Assembly (NCBI GenBank): GCA_020056545.1
Contig: JAGVHM010000043.1
Coordinates: 1-9,602 of the forward strand
Direction of reading: 5' to 3'
Source: a bacterium
Lineage (GTDB): Bacteria > Desulfobacterota > Deferrimicrobia > Deferrimicrobiales > Deferrimicrobiaceae
Length of the DNA stretch: 9,602 nt
Made by a program: the position numbers and the translations under genes. Of this stretch, positions 1 through 7,966 are shown one piece after another; the first letter of the stretch is position 1, and each line of letters starts with the position of its first letter. A model generated the notes under the pieces. That model saw nothing but the letters and a program-made list of their open reading frames with translations. It did no database searches and was not told the origin of the DNA.

Positions 1-1482
1 ACCCGGGAGCGGATCCTTCCACGTGATGTTCGCCGAGGTGCTGTCCGTCCGGTTGATGTTGTTCACCAGGGTGTCGACTTTCCGGGCGTACGTATGCGAC
101 AGGAGGGAGTTGATGTTCGATGTTTCGAACGGCTTGTAGGCGAACACGACGCGCAGGTCTCTCGTTTCGCTCTTTACGATCGCCACCAGGTCGTCTTTCC
201 TGGCGATTTCGTAGGAAGGATCGATCGTCAGGTTGATGTCCTTCAGGGCTATGTTTCCTTTCAGGTTATACCGCGTGTCGATGGAGGTCTTGGCCCCCTT
301 TGTGAAGGCATTGTTCCTCGCGTAGGAAACCGACGCATTCAACGTCGGGAGAATAAGCGCCACCCAGGAGGCGGTCAACTCATCGTTCCCCGACGACGTG
401 GTTTTCGTCGGATCGATAATGTGATCCTCGTGGGCGTCCTTCTTCATGTATTTCACGGCAAAATCCAGCATTTTGGTATATTTCGCCTTGAAATCCAGAT
501 TGTACGTGTCTTCCGTCTTCTTGTTGTCATCCGCGGTTTGCTGCGTCTCAGCTATGTTCCTGCCGAAATCCGCCCGTAGGTCGTAGGGAACGCCGATCTT
601 CTGGCTGGCGACGACCTTGAAATTGTTGGCCTGGTTGCGCTCCCCGCTCACGTAATTTTCCTTGAACTCGCCGTCATAGGACGCGTCGACGCTCGTATCC
701 CGGAACGGGCGGAACGAAATCAGGTTCTTTACGGTCTGGGTCCGATCCGACTTCTGGTTTTTCGCCCCTCCCGCGGAAAGGAGGGTCGCCCCGGTATTCT
801 TCTCCACCCTGTACTGTACATCAAGTTTGATCTTGTCGGAGATGAAGTGACGTATCCCTCCCGTTCCGCTGATTCTTTCATCTTCCGTGTCGGAGTCGGG
901 CCGCAGCCGGTCTTCCATGGTGTTCCGGGTGTATTCCCCCTTCAGGTCGAGCCAGTCATACGGCCGGTAGTTGGACGACAGGTTCCACCCCATCTTCTGC
1001 GTATCGGTGGTGCCGGACTGGAAATTCGTTTCCAGGGTGTATTTCCCCTTGAAATCCGGAAGCCTCCTCGGGGGCGTCAGGAATAACTCCACGAAGTAGC
1101 TGTCTGCTATGGAGGCCTCCCTCCCCGGCTCGTTCGAATCCTCGATCGTCCTTCTTGCCCCGGCGTTCCAGTAGGACCCCTTGTAGCCGAGGAATATCCC
1201 GGGGAATGTCTTTATAGTGTCCGGTCCGGTCGAATCGTGGAACTGTTCCACCTTGAAGGTGAGTTCGTTCTGTATGACCGGGGAGAGAAACCCCTTGTAT
1301 CTCAAATCCAGCGTGTTTTTCGTCCGCTCGGCCTTCGTCGTTCCGGTTGCCGTCTTGTCGGTGGTTTCGTCCAGGGTGAAATCGTAGCTTCCGCTGATCA
1401 ATCCCGCTCCCCATGCGGAACCTTTAAAAATGAATAATAACGCGATCGCTGCAATAAATAGATATCCGGGTGCGCGGGTCAC
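1..1482 (-). CDS. Exported beta-strand-rich protein, probable outer-membrane beta-barrel (3' end outside window)
   Basis: Translating from a GTG at 1482 gives an uninterrupted frame of 494 codons that leaves the window at base 1 with no stop. The N-terminus is a signal peptide: residues 1-6 (MTRAPG), a hydrophobic core at about 7-19 (YLFIAAIALLFIF), then a probable cleavage site near SAWGA. The rest alternates polar and hydrophobic residues in short segments ending in aromatic residues (for example LDLRYKGF, LDLKGEYTRN, KLDVQYRVEK, DFAVKYMKKD, NASVSYARNN), separated by charged or Asn/Asp/Gly loops. This is the pattern of transmembrane beta-strands in outer-membrane barrels. No cysteine occurs in the visible part, so there is no heme motif and no N-terminal CxxC of the kind seen in Shewanella MtrB. 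The gene overlaps the metalloprotease gene by four bases and is probably translationally coupled to it. A porin-type partner of the cytochrome is possible but unproven; a large outer-membrane protein of unknown function is the safer name. Confidence 0.8.
   Translation of the reverse strand, partial: MTRAPGYLFIAAIALLFIFKGSAWGAGLISGSYDFTLDETTDKTATGTTKAERTKNTLDLRYKGFLSPVIQNELTFKVEQFHDSTGPDTIKTFPGIFLGYKGSYWNAGARRTIEDSNEPGREASIADSYFVELFLTPPRRLPDFKGKYTLETNFQSGTTDTQKMGWNLSSNYRPYDWLDLKGEYTRNTMEDRLRPDSDTEDERISGTGGIRHFISDKIKLDVQYRVEKNTGATLLSAGGAKNQKSDRTQTVKNLISFRPFRDTSVDASYDGEFKENYVSGERNQANNFKVVASQKIGVPYDLRADFGRNIAETQQTADDNKKTEDTYNLDFKAKYTKMLDFAVKYMKKDAHEDHIIDPTKTTSSGNDELTASWVALILPTLNASVSYARNNAFTKGAKTSIDTRYNLKGNIALKDINLTIDPSYEIARKDDLVAIVKSETRDLRVVFAYKPFETSNINSLLSHTYARKVDTLVNNINRTDSTSANITWKDPLPG
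1479..1482 (-). promoter_or_regulatory. GTGA stop/start overlap coupling protease and barrel genes
   Basis: Read on the minus strand, bases 1482-1479 are GTGA. TGA (1481-1479) ends the metalloprotease and GTG (1482-1480) opens the barrel gene. Only a weak GGGCGGG-like purine stretch precedes the GTG, with no clear Shine-Dalgarno. Termination-reinitiation on the same mRNA is therefore the likely way the downstream gene is translated. Confidence 0.75.
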
Positions 1483-4400
1483 CGGATGCGGGCCCGCCCG
1501 GTGATATTCCGTGAAAAAAAGACGAGGAGTCCCGGAAGGAACAAGACGATGCACAACGAGGCGATTTTTTCGGCAGGCACTGTGTCCAGAGCCACTTCCG
1601 CCAGAAGGACCGCCGGCACGAGGAAACACCTCGCGGCAACGCGCAGGGCGGGCCGCCTGCCTATCCATTCCGCAAGGGGCGGGCTCAACCGGTAATAAAT
1701 CGATGTAAATGCCCTGCCCCCGGGGTTCTTGATAAGCCAGTTATCCCGGAACCGGCGAAGAGTCATCACATCCGGATCCATCGCGGATCCGTGGGCCGCC
1801 GTCGCGATGAAGCATCCCTCGATGAGCAGGCTGTCGTGGAACGGGGCCTCTTTTTTCCATGTGGCGGAGGCGGATTTCGTGGACGGTGGATTCGTGTCAC
1901 GGTAGGTGACCGTCACAGTGTCCAGGCTCTTGATCAGGATGACCTTCGGATTTCTCGCGCTGTCCGTAGCCGTGAGAGAGAAGCCGAACCTGCCGCGGTA
2001 GACGTTGTCCGTCCCCTTCGTTAGCGTCAGCGCGAATCCGCCCCCGTCCGACGTGCCGGTGACCTGCACGACAAGGGTCGCCGCCGAGGAGTTCTCGTCG
2101 ACCAGCGCCACGTTCGCCACCGTGGTCTCGTTGATGTATGTCGTCCTGTCGAGGGACAGCGAGGCGCCCGAACCGAACCGGACGGCGCCGGTATTCTTCG
2201 TGGCGAACCAGATATTGGAAGAGCCGTCTCCACCCACCCCTATCAGGTCGTTGACCGCGGGGCCGTTTTTCGGATCGACCGTGTCCTTCTCGAACTTCAT
2301 CGTCGCGTGTCCGATCCGCACCAGGTCAACGGCGTTGATCCCCGCGGCGTTGTCCTTGGGGATATTCGCGTTCAGCAGGGCGTTGGGGTCGATCCGCTCC
2401 GCGCCTCCGATCCCCAGAGTCCCTGTGCTGTTGTCACCGTAAGCCACCCAGGCGACGTTGCGCGTCTGCCCGGTATCCTGGAACGCGACGCCACGCGGTT
2501 CGACGGGCGTGCTGCCGCCTCCGGTGAAACCCGGAGGAAAGTAGACGAGCGACGTCAGCGTGTTGTCCCCGGCCAGGTCGAAGGGGTTGAACCGGTCGGC
2601 GCGGACGTCCGGGTCGGAAGACGACGGGTCCCCGCGGTCGAATGCGAAGACTCCCTTGTCGGTGGCGACCCACAGCAGGCCGCTCCTGTCGATCCCAATC
2701 GAGTTGATCGCAGCCGGCGGGTTGAGCACCGTCGACAGCCCGGTCATTTTCCGGAACTCGAGAAGAGTCAGGTTGTAGAGGCTTAAGACGGCACTGTCAG
2801 ACTCGCGGAAATTCCTGTAGATGTTCCCGGAGGAGGTCCCGATGTACAGGAGGTCCATGGCCCGGTCGGAGGAAAAAACGCTGTCCAGCTCAATGCACGT
2901 GATCTGCTCGCCCGGCAGAAGGTTATTGAGACCAATATCCCTATTAAACTTGAAGGTCAGGTCGGTGTATGCGAGGTCGCTCGGCAGGTTATTGCCTACA
3001 TCGGTGACGATAGCCAGCTGGCGCCCCCCCCCGATCCATTTCGTCAGGTCTCGCGCAATCCTGATACCCTTCACGTTGATCGTGGAAGGGAGCACGGGGA
3101 AGACTTCGTCGCTGCGGACCTGGTCGAGCCGGACCTTCGCTATGGACAGATCGGTACCCACCCACATGGAACCGGTGGAGGGCTCGTACGCCATGGCCTG
3201 GATACGCGGCGACCGGAGGAGGGCCGAATTGATCCGGGTCCATGTGGTCAAACCGAAGATCCAGATATATTCGTCCGCGGTCCCCACCCAGGTCCGGTTG
3301 GACCCGTCGAAACCGTAGGAGAGAACCTTGTTGCTGTTCAGGGTCGGCTGCGGGTCGGTGGAACTGTAGACCTTCCAGTAGGGAAGCTCGACGGCAAGGT
3401 CGAAGACGGCGTTCACGATATTCGTGACGATGCTGACGATGAAATTCCTTATCGTGACGTAGAAGCCGGCGTCGAATCGGTGGCCCGCGGACGAGGTGTT
3501 GACCGTCGGGGACGAATTGGTGAGGTTCTGGCCGTCCACCGGCAGGAGCCGGGAGAAGACCTGGCCGGAATTTGGGAAGAAATCCCCGGCGACGCCGAAG
3601 GCGGCGTCGCCGATGGAAAACGGCTGCCGCATGTGGGGCGTGGGGCTTGCGCCGGTTAGGTCCGCTTCCTGCACGGACAGGGCCGGGAATGCGGAGTCGT
3701 TGTTCACGGTGTTGGCTCCCAGGCGGCCGGCCATCTGCTCGGCGTCCACGCGCCAGATCAGCACCCCGTTCCCGGGCAGGTACCGGTCGAAGAGCCCCGC
3801 GCTGTCCTTGCCCCGCAGTTCGAGAAGGAAATACTGCGATTCGTCGCCCGGGCCGTTGGGATATACCTTGTAGGCCGACGCCGATGACTCCGCCGGCAGG
3901 AGCGTCCTCGATGACGTCGCCGACAGGACCGTCGGGACGATCCATCCAAGCTCCGACTTGGACCACGCGGACAGGTGCGCGGGAACATCGGGGCGAGCGC
4001 GCTGGTTGCTCCCCCACATTCCGTATCCCATCAGGTCGAACACTCCGACGCCCGAAAATGAGTTGCCCGTCAGACCGACCGTTTGGGACGTCGGGTAGAG
4101 ATCCGGAAGCCCGAACAGGTGGCCCATCTCGTGGACGATCACGCCGGGGCCGATGAGCACGGGCGAAGACAGGCCGGTCGCCGGATCGAAGCTCAGTTCC
4201 TCCGGGACGATGCAGTAGTCGGCCACCGTGACCTGGTGACCGTTGATGTCCGTGTCGTTGGTCCCGGACGGCGATGGCAGGGATGCGCTGTGGGAGTACA
4301 GGTCCGCGGTGTTCCCGGTATCTTCCTGGCCTGTCCCTGCGTGGACCAGGATCAAGGATTTTACGATCCCCGTGGCGGGGTCAGCGTACGGTGTGAAATC

Positions 4401-5024
4401 CAGGTTGTTCGGCGCACCGTCCAGATATGCGACGATGTCGGCGACCAGCGTTCGAAGGTTCGTCAGGTTGACGCCGGTGAGCGGGTCGGTGATCTGGGCG
4501 TATGAGGTGACCGTCGAGCTGAACTCCCCCGGCCCGGGTGAGGATGCCACCGGCCGGATCCAACCGAAGATGTCAGCCGATGTGCCTGTGAGAGTGAACG
4601 TCCCGTAGGACGATTCCTTCCAGTAGTTGGCGACGCTTAAATCGCTCGGCCCGCTTCCGAAAAATAGGGGGGTGTACGCCGAGGCAGGATGATCGACGCT
4701 ATTGTGCGGCTTGTCCGCGAAGTCGAGAAGGACGATCAGGGGCTGGAGCGTGCCGGCGGCGGGCGGCGGGATGGCGCGGGGCCGGACACCGGCTTTTTTC
4801 GCTCCGGCGAAACCGGCGGCGAGGGGGAGCTTACCCCTTTGGGGTGAGGTCCGACCCTCCAGCAGTTCTTTCGGAAATACGGGGATTTGCTGTCCCGTGG
4901 TGCGGTACCGCAGCGTGAACGGGTCCACCAGGCCGGGGCGTTGAGGGGGAAGGGCTTCCGCCCGGAAAGCAAACAGGATGGCGAGCAGACCTATGCATAG
5001 ACGCCAGGAATTACGTCCTGTCAT
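1479..5024 (-). CDS. Secreted M6-family zinc metalloprotease with propeller-like region and CFI-box C-terminus
   Basis: This 1181-residue exported protease begins with a signal peptide (hydrophobic core about 10-20, probable cleavage after AEA near 24). An M6 (immune inhibitor A-like) domain follows at about 90-480: LIVLLDF near 93, NYWKESSYG near 134, the zinc motif HEMGHLFGLPD at 298-308 (H298, E299, H302, D308) and a Met-turn-like FDLMGYGMWG at 329-338. Near 520-550 lies an unusually hydrophobic linker (NFIVSIVTNIVNAVF). Residues about 565-950 hold repeats of the two-component-regulator propeller type, such as MWVGT, LLWVATDKGVFAF and IWFATKNTGAVRF. An Ig-like beta segment spans about 950-1055. 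Residues 1071-1080 read CFIATAAHGS and begin a CFI-box C-terminal region with hydrophobic stretches near 1133-1146 and 1154-1171 and an Arg-rich tail. The ATG at 5024 has GAGG six bases upstream and a promoter candidate in the preceding gap. The protease likely acts outside the cell or on the surface; its substrate is unknown. The protease call is firm; propeller and Ig-like boundaries are approximate. Confidence 0.92.
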   Translation of the reverse strand: MTGRNSWRLCIGLLAILFAFRAEALPPQRPGLVDPFTLRYRTTGQQIPVFPKELLEGRTSPQRGKLPLAAGFAGAKKAGVRPRAIPPPAAGTLQPLIVLLDFADKPHNSVDHPASAYTPLFFGSGPSDLSVANYWKESSYGTFTLTGTSADIFGWIRPVASSPGPGEFSSTVTSYAQITDPLTGVNLTNLRTLVADIVAYLDGAPNNLDFTPYADPATGIVKSLILVHAGTGQEDTGNTADLYSHSASLPSPSGTNDTDINGHQVTVADYCIVPEELSFDPATGLSSPVLIGPGVIVHEMGHLFGLPDLYPTSQTVGLTGNSFSGVGVFDLMGYGMWGSNQRARPDVPAHLSAWSKSELGWIVPTVLSATSSRTLLPAESSASAYKVYPNGPGDESQYFLLELRGKDSAGLFDRYLPGNGVLIWRVDAEQMAGRLGANTVNNDSAFPALSVQEADLTGASPTPHMRQPFSIGDAAFGVAGDFFPNSGQVFSRLLPVDGQNLTNSSPTVNTSSAGHRFDAGFYVTIRNFIVSIVTNIVNAVFDLAVELPYWKVYSSTDPQPTLNSNKVLSYGFDGSNRTWVGTADEYIWIFGLTTWTRINSALLRSPRIQAMAYEPSTGSMWVGTDLSIAKVRLDQVRSDEVFPVLPSTINVKGIRIARDLTKWIGGGRQLAIVTDVGNNLPSDLAYTDLTFKFNRDIGLNNLLPGEQITCIELDSVFSSDRAMDLLYIGTSSGNIYRNFRESDSAVLSLYNLTLLEFRKMTGLSTVLNPPAAINSIGIDRSGLLWVATDKGVFAFDRGDPSSSDPDVRADRFNPFDLAGDNTLTSLVYFPPGFTGGGSTPVEPRGVAFQDTGQTRNVAWVAYGDNSTGTLGIGGAERIDPNALLNANIPKDNAAGINAVDLVRIGHATMKFEKDTVDPKNGPAVNDLIGVGGDGSSNIWFATKNTGAVRFGSGASLSLDRTTYINETTVANVALVDENSSAATLVVQVTGTSDGGGFALTLTKGTDNVYRGRFGFSLTATDSARNPKVILIKSLDTVTVTYRDTNPPSTKSASATWKKEAPFHDSLLIEGCFIATAAHGSAMDPDVMTLRRFRDNWLIKNPGGRAFTSIYYRLSPPLAEWIGRRPALRVAARCFLVPAVLLAEVALDTVPAEKIASLCIVLFLPGLLVFFSRNITGRARIR
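1482..1814 (-). other. CFI-box C-terminal sorting/anchor region of the metalloprotease
   Basis: Residues 1071-1181 start with CFIATAAHGS, continue through LRRFRDNWL, NPGGRAF and IYYRLSPPLAEWI, and end with two hydrophobic stretches and a basic tail (RARIR). This matches the family that NCBI names CFI-box-CTERM, found at the end of many secreted bacterial proteins and proposed to be a sorting or processing signal. The usual Tyr of CFIATAAYGS is His here. The invariant Cys1071 would be the residue to watch for lipid or other modification; that role is inference. Confidence 0.8.
4101..4133 (-). other. Zinc-binding HExxHxxGxxD motif
   Basis: These codons give HEMGHLFGLPD (residues 298-308) of the M6 protease. 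In M6 peptidases the two histidines bind zinc, the glutamate is the catalytic base and the aspartate is the likely third protein ligand. All four key residues are present, so the enzyme is predicted to be active. Confidence 0.93.
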
Positions 5025-5028
5025 GCCA

Positions 5029-5034
5029 CCCCTC
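5029..5034 (-). promoter_or_regulatory. Ribosome binding site of the metalloprotease gene
   Basis: On the minus strand GAGGGG lies directly before TGGC and the ATG at 5024. Counting from the GAGG core the spacing is six bases. It supports ATG 5024 as the start, which also places the signal peptide at the extreme N-terminus. Confidence 0.7.
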
Positions 5035-5080
5035 TGTCGATAGGTGCGTCGCCAGAGCGCACCGCGGACACCCTGCGGGT

Positions 5081-5109
5081 ATTATAAGCAAGACGAAGTT
5101 AAATAAAAC
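5081..5109 (-). promoter_or_regulatory. Candidate sigma-70-type promoter for the protease-barrel operon
   Basis: The 147-base gap between the two central genes contains, on the minus strand, a perfect TATAAT (5086-5081) in a locally AT-rich patch within otherwise GC-rich DNA. The -35 at a 17-base spacing is weak (GTTTTA, 5109-5104). Transcription would start near 5074, leaving a leader of about 50 bases before the ATG at 5024. The rest of the gap (5025-5171) shows no convincing hairpin-plus-U-run terminator for the upstream gene, so read-through is also possible. Confidence 0.5.
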
Positions 5110-5171
5110 AGCAGATTCGCAGAACCACAGCCTGATTCCCTGGATGCCTTATCCGCCCCTCGTGCCGGCCG

Positions 5172-7943
5172 TTACCTCCTCCTCGGGGAAAGGCTCGGCG
5201 TGACCATAGATGGAGGCGTGTTGGGGGATCCCGGTATGACTACCGGGGTGATCTGCGCCAGCGTATCGCCGGTCTGCGCGTAATCCCAGTATTCCACGTG
5301 CTGGAAGTCGATGCGGCAGTCGTATGGCGCGTTGAGCGTATATATCGCATCGCCGCGTCCGATCGTGTACTCGACGATGGGCTCGCCCTTCAATGCGGTT
5401 TCACCTTTTCTCTTCAGCCATCTGGCTACCCGGATCTCTTCCCCTTTATCCGAATAGGGAACGAACAGGACGTTCTGCGCCTTTGCCAGCTCGGCCGACG
5501 TGGGGACCTTCGAGCGCACGGTCGCGGCGATGGTCACCGTCCCGGGCGTCGTCCCCGCCGTGAACCGGTTCGCCGCGTCGCCTGATCTGTCTGTCACACG
5601 CTCCAGTGAATCCAGCTTGCCCGTCCCGGCCGCGACGCGGAATTCCACTTTCGTATTGTCGTTCGGGTTGTCGTTTATATCCGTAACCTTCACGCCGATG
5701 TCCGCCCGGCTGAATCCGTCGGCCGGCAGGCTGTCGGGCCGCACCCTGAGAATGATCTTCGCCGGAGCGTCGGACAGCAGGACGATGCTTATGCTGGCGG
5801 AGACGCTCCTCAGGATATCGGTCGCCGTGACGACGACTATGCCTATCTTCTTTCCCGCAATGTACTCGGCCGTCGCCGTCCCGGTAGCGTTCGTGACTCC
5901 CTCGATCGTCCGGATCGACCCGTTCGGGCTCGACAGGGTAAATACCACGTTGTCCCCGGCGACCGGTTTCCCGGTCGGGTCCGTAACCGTCGCCCGGATC
6001 ACCGACCTGCTCTGCCCGTCGGCGGTGAGGACCGTGCGGGTCGCCTCGATCTTCATGATGTACTGTAGCCCGCGGCGCGTGGCGGCAAGGCTTCTCGGCG
6101 GGGTCAGCATGATGTCGATCGAGGCCTCCTTGTAGGAGGTGATGTAATCGACCGCAACACCGCCCGATTCCAGATCCTTCGCGGTCAGTATCACCGTCTT
6201 GGCCGCGAACCCGGACCGGTAGTCGAACTCCACCGTCCCCCATGCGTCCGTCTGGCCCTGCCAGCGCGCTTCGACTGTCGCACCCACCTCCTTGTTGAAG
6301 TCCCCGGCCCCCACCAGGCCCGTGTACTCGTCGGTCGTCGCGAGCGTCAGCTTGAATCGCCTCCCCTTCAGCACGATCCCGTTGGCGTCCTTGACCGCAA
6401 GTCCCACCCTCGCCTTGCTCGTCGAGTCGGCGGGCAGGTCCGTCCTGTCTATGGAGAAAACCACACGCGGCTGCGTGTCGATCGTCCACTTGGATGCGGA
6501 CATCACGTTGTCCGCCGCCACGTTGTCCGACGAAACGAAGTGCCCCAAGATCTGACCGTTTTCGTAGTCGTCCCCTGGCCTGATCGCATAGGTTCCTCGG
6601 TATGTCCCGTTGTCCACAGTCGGGATTCCGGGTCCGCCCGGGTTCGCAGGGATCTCCTCCATGGGAATCCCCGTGACCTTACCCATGTCGAACGATGCCT
6701 TCCCCCCCGGCTCCGCCACGAGGGTCGCGGTGATCCTGTCAGCGGCCACCAACTTCCCGGAGATCCCGGCGGCCTTGAAGGTGTCGTCGACCACCGACGA
6801 GATGATCGACACCTTCACTTCGACCGAGGCCTCCGCGGCGGAAGGCCACTCCTTCCCCGCCGCCACCGGGACGACCCTGTAGCGGTAACGCCCCTTCGCC
6901 TTGGGCGCCTGGTCGAGGAACGAGAGGTCGCGAGCGGGCGTAGGCGACGCCAGCTCGGTTTTTTCGGGAGGATCCCCTTCCTTCAACCTGTATACGTTGA
7001 ATCCCTGGTCGATCCCGTGGGAGCGGGGGGCCGGCCAGGACAAAAGCACCCCTTTCCCCGTGTAACGCGCAGCCAGGTTGTCCACGGCGGGGCCTGGCGG
7101 CGCGGGCTTTTCCAGGTCTTCGCCCGTCACGATGAGGAAATTGTCCATGACGGAGCCGTCCAGCCGGGATGTCACTTTCTTCCCCCCCGGCCGGTTGAAC
7201 CCCAGCCGGATCGCCGCCGCCTGCGACAGCATGTGTCCGAAGGGACGGCTCTCGAACCGGAACCTGTCGCCGATCTTCCCGTAATTCTCGTTGTGCCTAT
7301 GGCGGATTTCGCCCGGAACTAACTTCTTCTCATTCGGCTCCCAGTGGCGGGGGCTTGCGTCGACCGGCCTGCCGTCCACGTAGAACCCGTAGCGCTTCTC
7401 CGCGTCGTTCCACGTCATATCGACGTGGATCCACCTTCCCGGCTCCACAACGTTGTCGAGAGGGATATGATCGTTCCAGAGTCCCATCCCGTACCGGTTG
7501 TAGTAGTCGCCCCGGAGCCGGAAGACCGGGTGGCCGCCGTTCTGTGGGGACGCCCATACGAGCTGCACGAGCATCAGGTTCCGGCCGGAGGTGTCCAGGA
7601 TCGTGAAGACCGACTGCGCGCTTCCCGGGTCTCCCCCGGGCAGTCTCTTCAGGTCGAAGGATATGGCTCCCGTCGCCGGGTTCCCGGGCGCCAGCGGACG
7701 GTCCACGAAAAGGTTGTCGTTCGCGACCGCATCCGGGGAGGCGTGGGACCACCCCCTGCCGTCCCTCCCCTCCGCCCACCCCTGCTCTGAGCCGGGTGGA
7801 AGCCGCTCGAACCCCTCGCGGAACGATTCGACCGCCGCCGCGGCCCCGGCCAGGACGCAGAGCATCGCCCCGGCGAGGAGAAGCAGCCGCCCTGCCTTCC
7901 CCTTCCCGGCCTTGCGCCCTGCCGCGTTCCCGTGAATATCCAT
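5172..7943 (-). CDS. Exported multidomain surface protein: lectin/LamG-like, FN3, three Big-1 repeats, lipoyl-like C-terminus
   Basis: This 923-residue protein opens with a basic N-terminus and a long hydrophobic segment (LLLLAGAMLCVLAGAAAA, about 20-37), a signal peptide or signal anchor. Residues about 39-275 resemble concanavalin A/LamG-type lectin folds, with GRWIHVDMTWN around 169-179 and FYVDGRPVDA near 186. An FN3 domain covers about 285-376 (GVLLSWPAP, FNVYRLK, YRYRVVPV), and an Ig-like stretch runs to about 490. Three Big-1 (invasin/intimin) repeats start near 494, 628 and 728, each with the L-x-ADG-x-S-like signature (DLPADSTSKA, VLTADGQSRS, SLPADGFSRA). Residues 836-901 form a biotinyl/lipoyl-like domain, followed by a Pro/Ser tail ending RRR. 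I chose ATG 7943 because AGGA sits eight bases upstream; an in-frame ATG at 7952 abuts the AAGG and is poorer. In-frame codons further upstream overlap the cytochrome and are not coding. The gene follows the cytochrome after 23 bases, so co-transcription is likely. A surface adhesin or scaffold is inferred; no enzymatic motif was found. Confidence 0.88.
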   Translation of the reverse strand: MDIHGNAAGRKAGKGKAGRLLLLAGAMLCVLAGAAAAVESFREGFERLPPGSEQGWAEGRDGRGWSHASPDAVANDNLFVDRPLAPGNPATGAISFDLKRLPGGDPGSAQSVFTILDTSGRNLMLVQLVWASPQNGGHPVFRLRGDYYNRYGMGLWNDHIPLDNVVEPGRWIHVDMTWNDAEKRYGFYVDGRPVDASPRHWEPNEKKLVPGEIRHRHNENYGKIGDRFRFESRPFGHMLSQAAAIRLGFNRPGGKKVTSRLDGSVMDNFLIVTGEDLEKPAPPGPAVDNLAARYTGKGVLLSWPAPRSHGIDQGFNVYRLKEGDPPEKTELASPTPARDLSFLDQAPKAKGRYRYRVVPVAAGKEWPSAAEASVEVKVSIISSVVDDTFKAAGISGKLVAADRITATLVAEPGGKASFDMGKVTGIPMEEIPANPGGPGIPTVDNGTYRGTYAIRPGDDYENGQILGHFVSSDNVAADNVMSASKWTIDTQPRVVFSIDRTDLPADSTSKARVGLAVKDANGIVLKGRRFKLTLATTDEYTGLVGAGDFNKEVGATVEARWQGQTDAWGTVEFDYRSGFAAKTVILTAKDLESGGVAVDYITSYKEASIDIMLTPPRSLAATRRGLQYIMKIEATRTVLTADGQSRSVIRATVTDPTGKPVAGDNVVFTLSSPNGSIRTIEGVTNATGTATAEYIAGKKIGIVVVTATDILRSVSASISIVLLSDAPAKIILRVRPDSLPADGFSRADIGVKVTDINDNPNDNTKVEFRVAAGTGKLDSLERVTDRSGDAANRFTAGTTPGTVTIAATVRSKVPTSAELAKAQNVLFVPYSDKGEEIRVARWLKRKGETALKGEPIVEYTIGRGDAIYTLNAPYDCRIDFQHVEYWDYAQTGDTLAQITPVVIPGSPNTPPSMVTPSLSPRRR
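5241..5438 (-). other. Biotinyl/lipoyl-like domain without the modifiable lysine
   Basis: Residues 836-901 follow the two-fold layout of lipoyl domains. A first half, VARWLKRKGE...KGEPIVEY, parallels the E2 pattern of a hydrophobic-x-W-L then a KEGD-type turn and KG-x-P-x-x-E. A turn (GRGDA, 862-866) leads into NAPYDC. The second half is V-x-x-x-D-x-x-x-x-G-D-T-L-A-Q-I (883-898). The DKA turn that carries the lipoyl lysine is replaced by GRGDA, so no cofactor should attach there. The fold assignment is by eye. Confidence 0.6.
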
Positions 7944-7951
7944 TGTTCCCA

Positions 7952-7955
7952 TCCT
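7952..7955 (-). promoter_or_regulatory. Ribosome binding site deciding the start of the Big-1 protein
   Basis: AGGA (7955-7952, preceded by A) lies eight bases before ATG 7943 but overlaps the alternative ATG at 7952. It therefore favours the shorter form starting MDIHGN. It lies in the 23-base gap after the cytochrome stop (TGA, 7969-7967). Confidence 0.6.
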
Positions 7956-7966
7956 TGCCGGCGGCG

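Noticed and set aside
956..1414. 152-codon minus-strand frame overlapping the barrel gene
   Set aside because: It is a shadow: the adjacent frame gives a signal peptide and continuous beta-strand pattern over 494 codons, and the visible part of that frame is uninterrupted.
1513..1519. Run of seven A (T on the coding strand) in the protease C-terminus as a slippage or frameshift site
   Set aside because: The frame across it gives the expected hydrophobic anchor and a stop that overlaps the next start, so no frameshift is needed.
3588..3611. Perfect 9-base inverted repeat (GGCGACGCC / GGCGTCGCC, 6-base loop)
   Set aside because: It sits within the protease coding sequence, arises from Gly-Asp-Ala and Gly-Val-Ala codons, and has no U-run; no regulatory role can be supported.
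2989..4017. 342-codon minus-strand frame inside the protease gene
   Set aside because: It lies in another frame of the protease, is Arg/Pro/Gly-rich as GC-rich shadows are, and has no recognisable domain.
5110..5171. Possible terminator after the Big-1 gene
   Set aside because: No stable hairpin followed by a U-run was found; the short TTTTATTT stretch near 5101-5109 lacks a stem before it.
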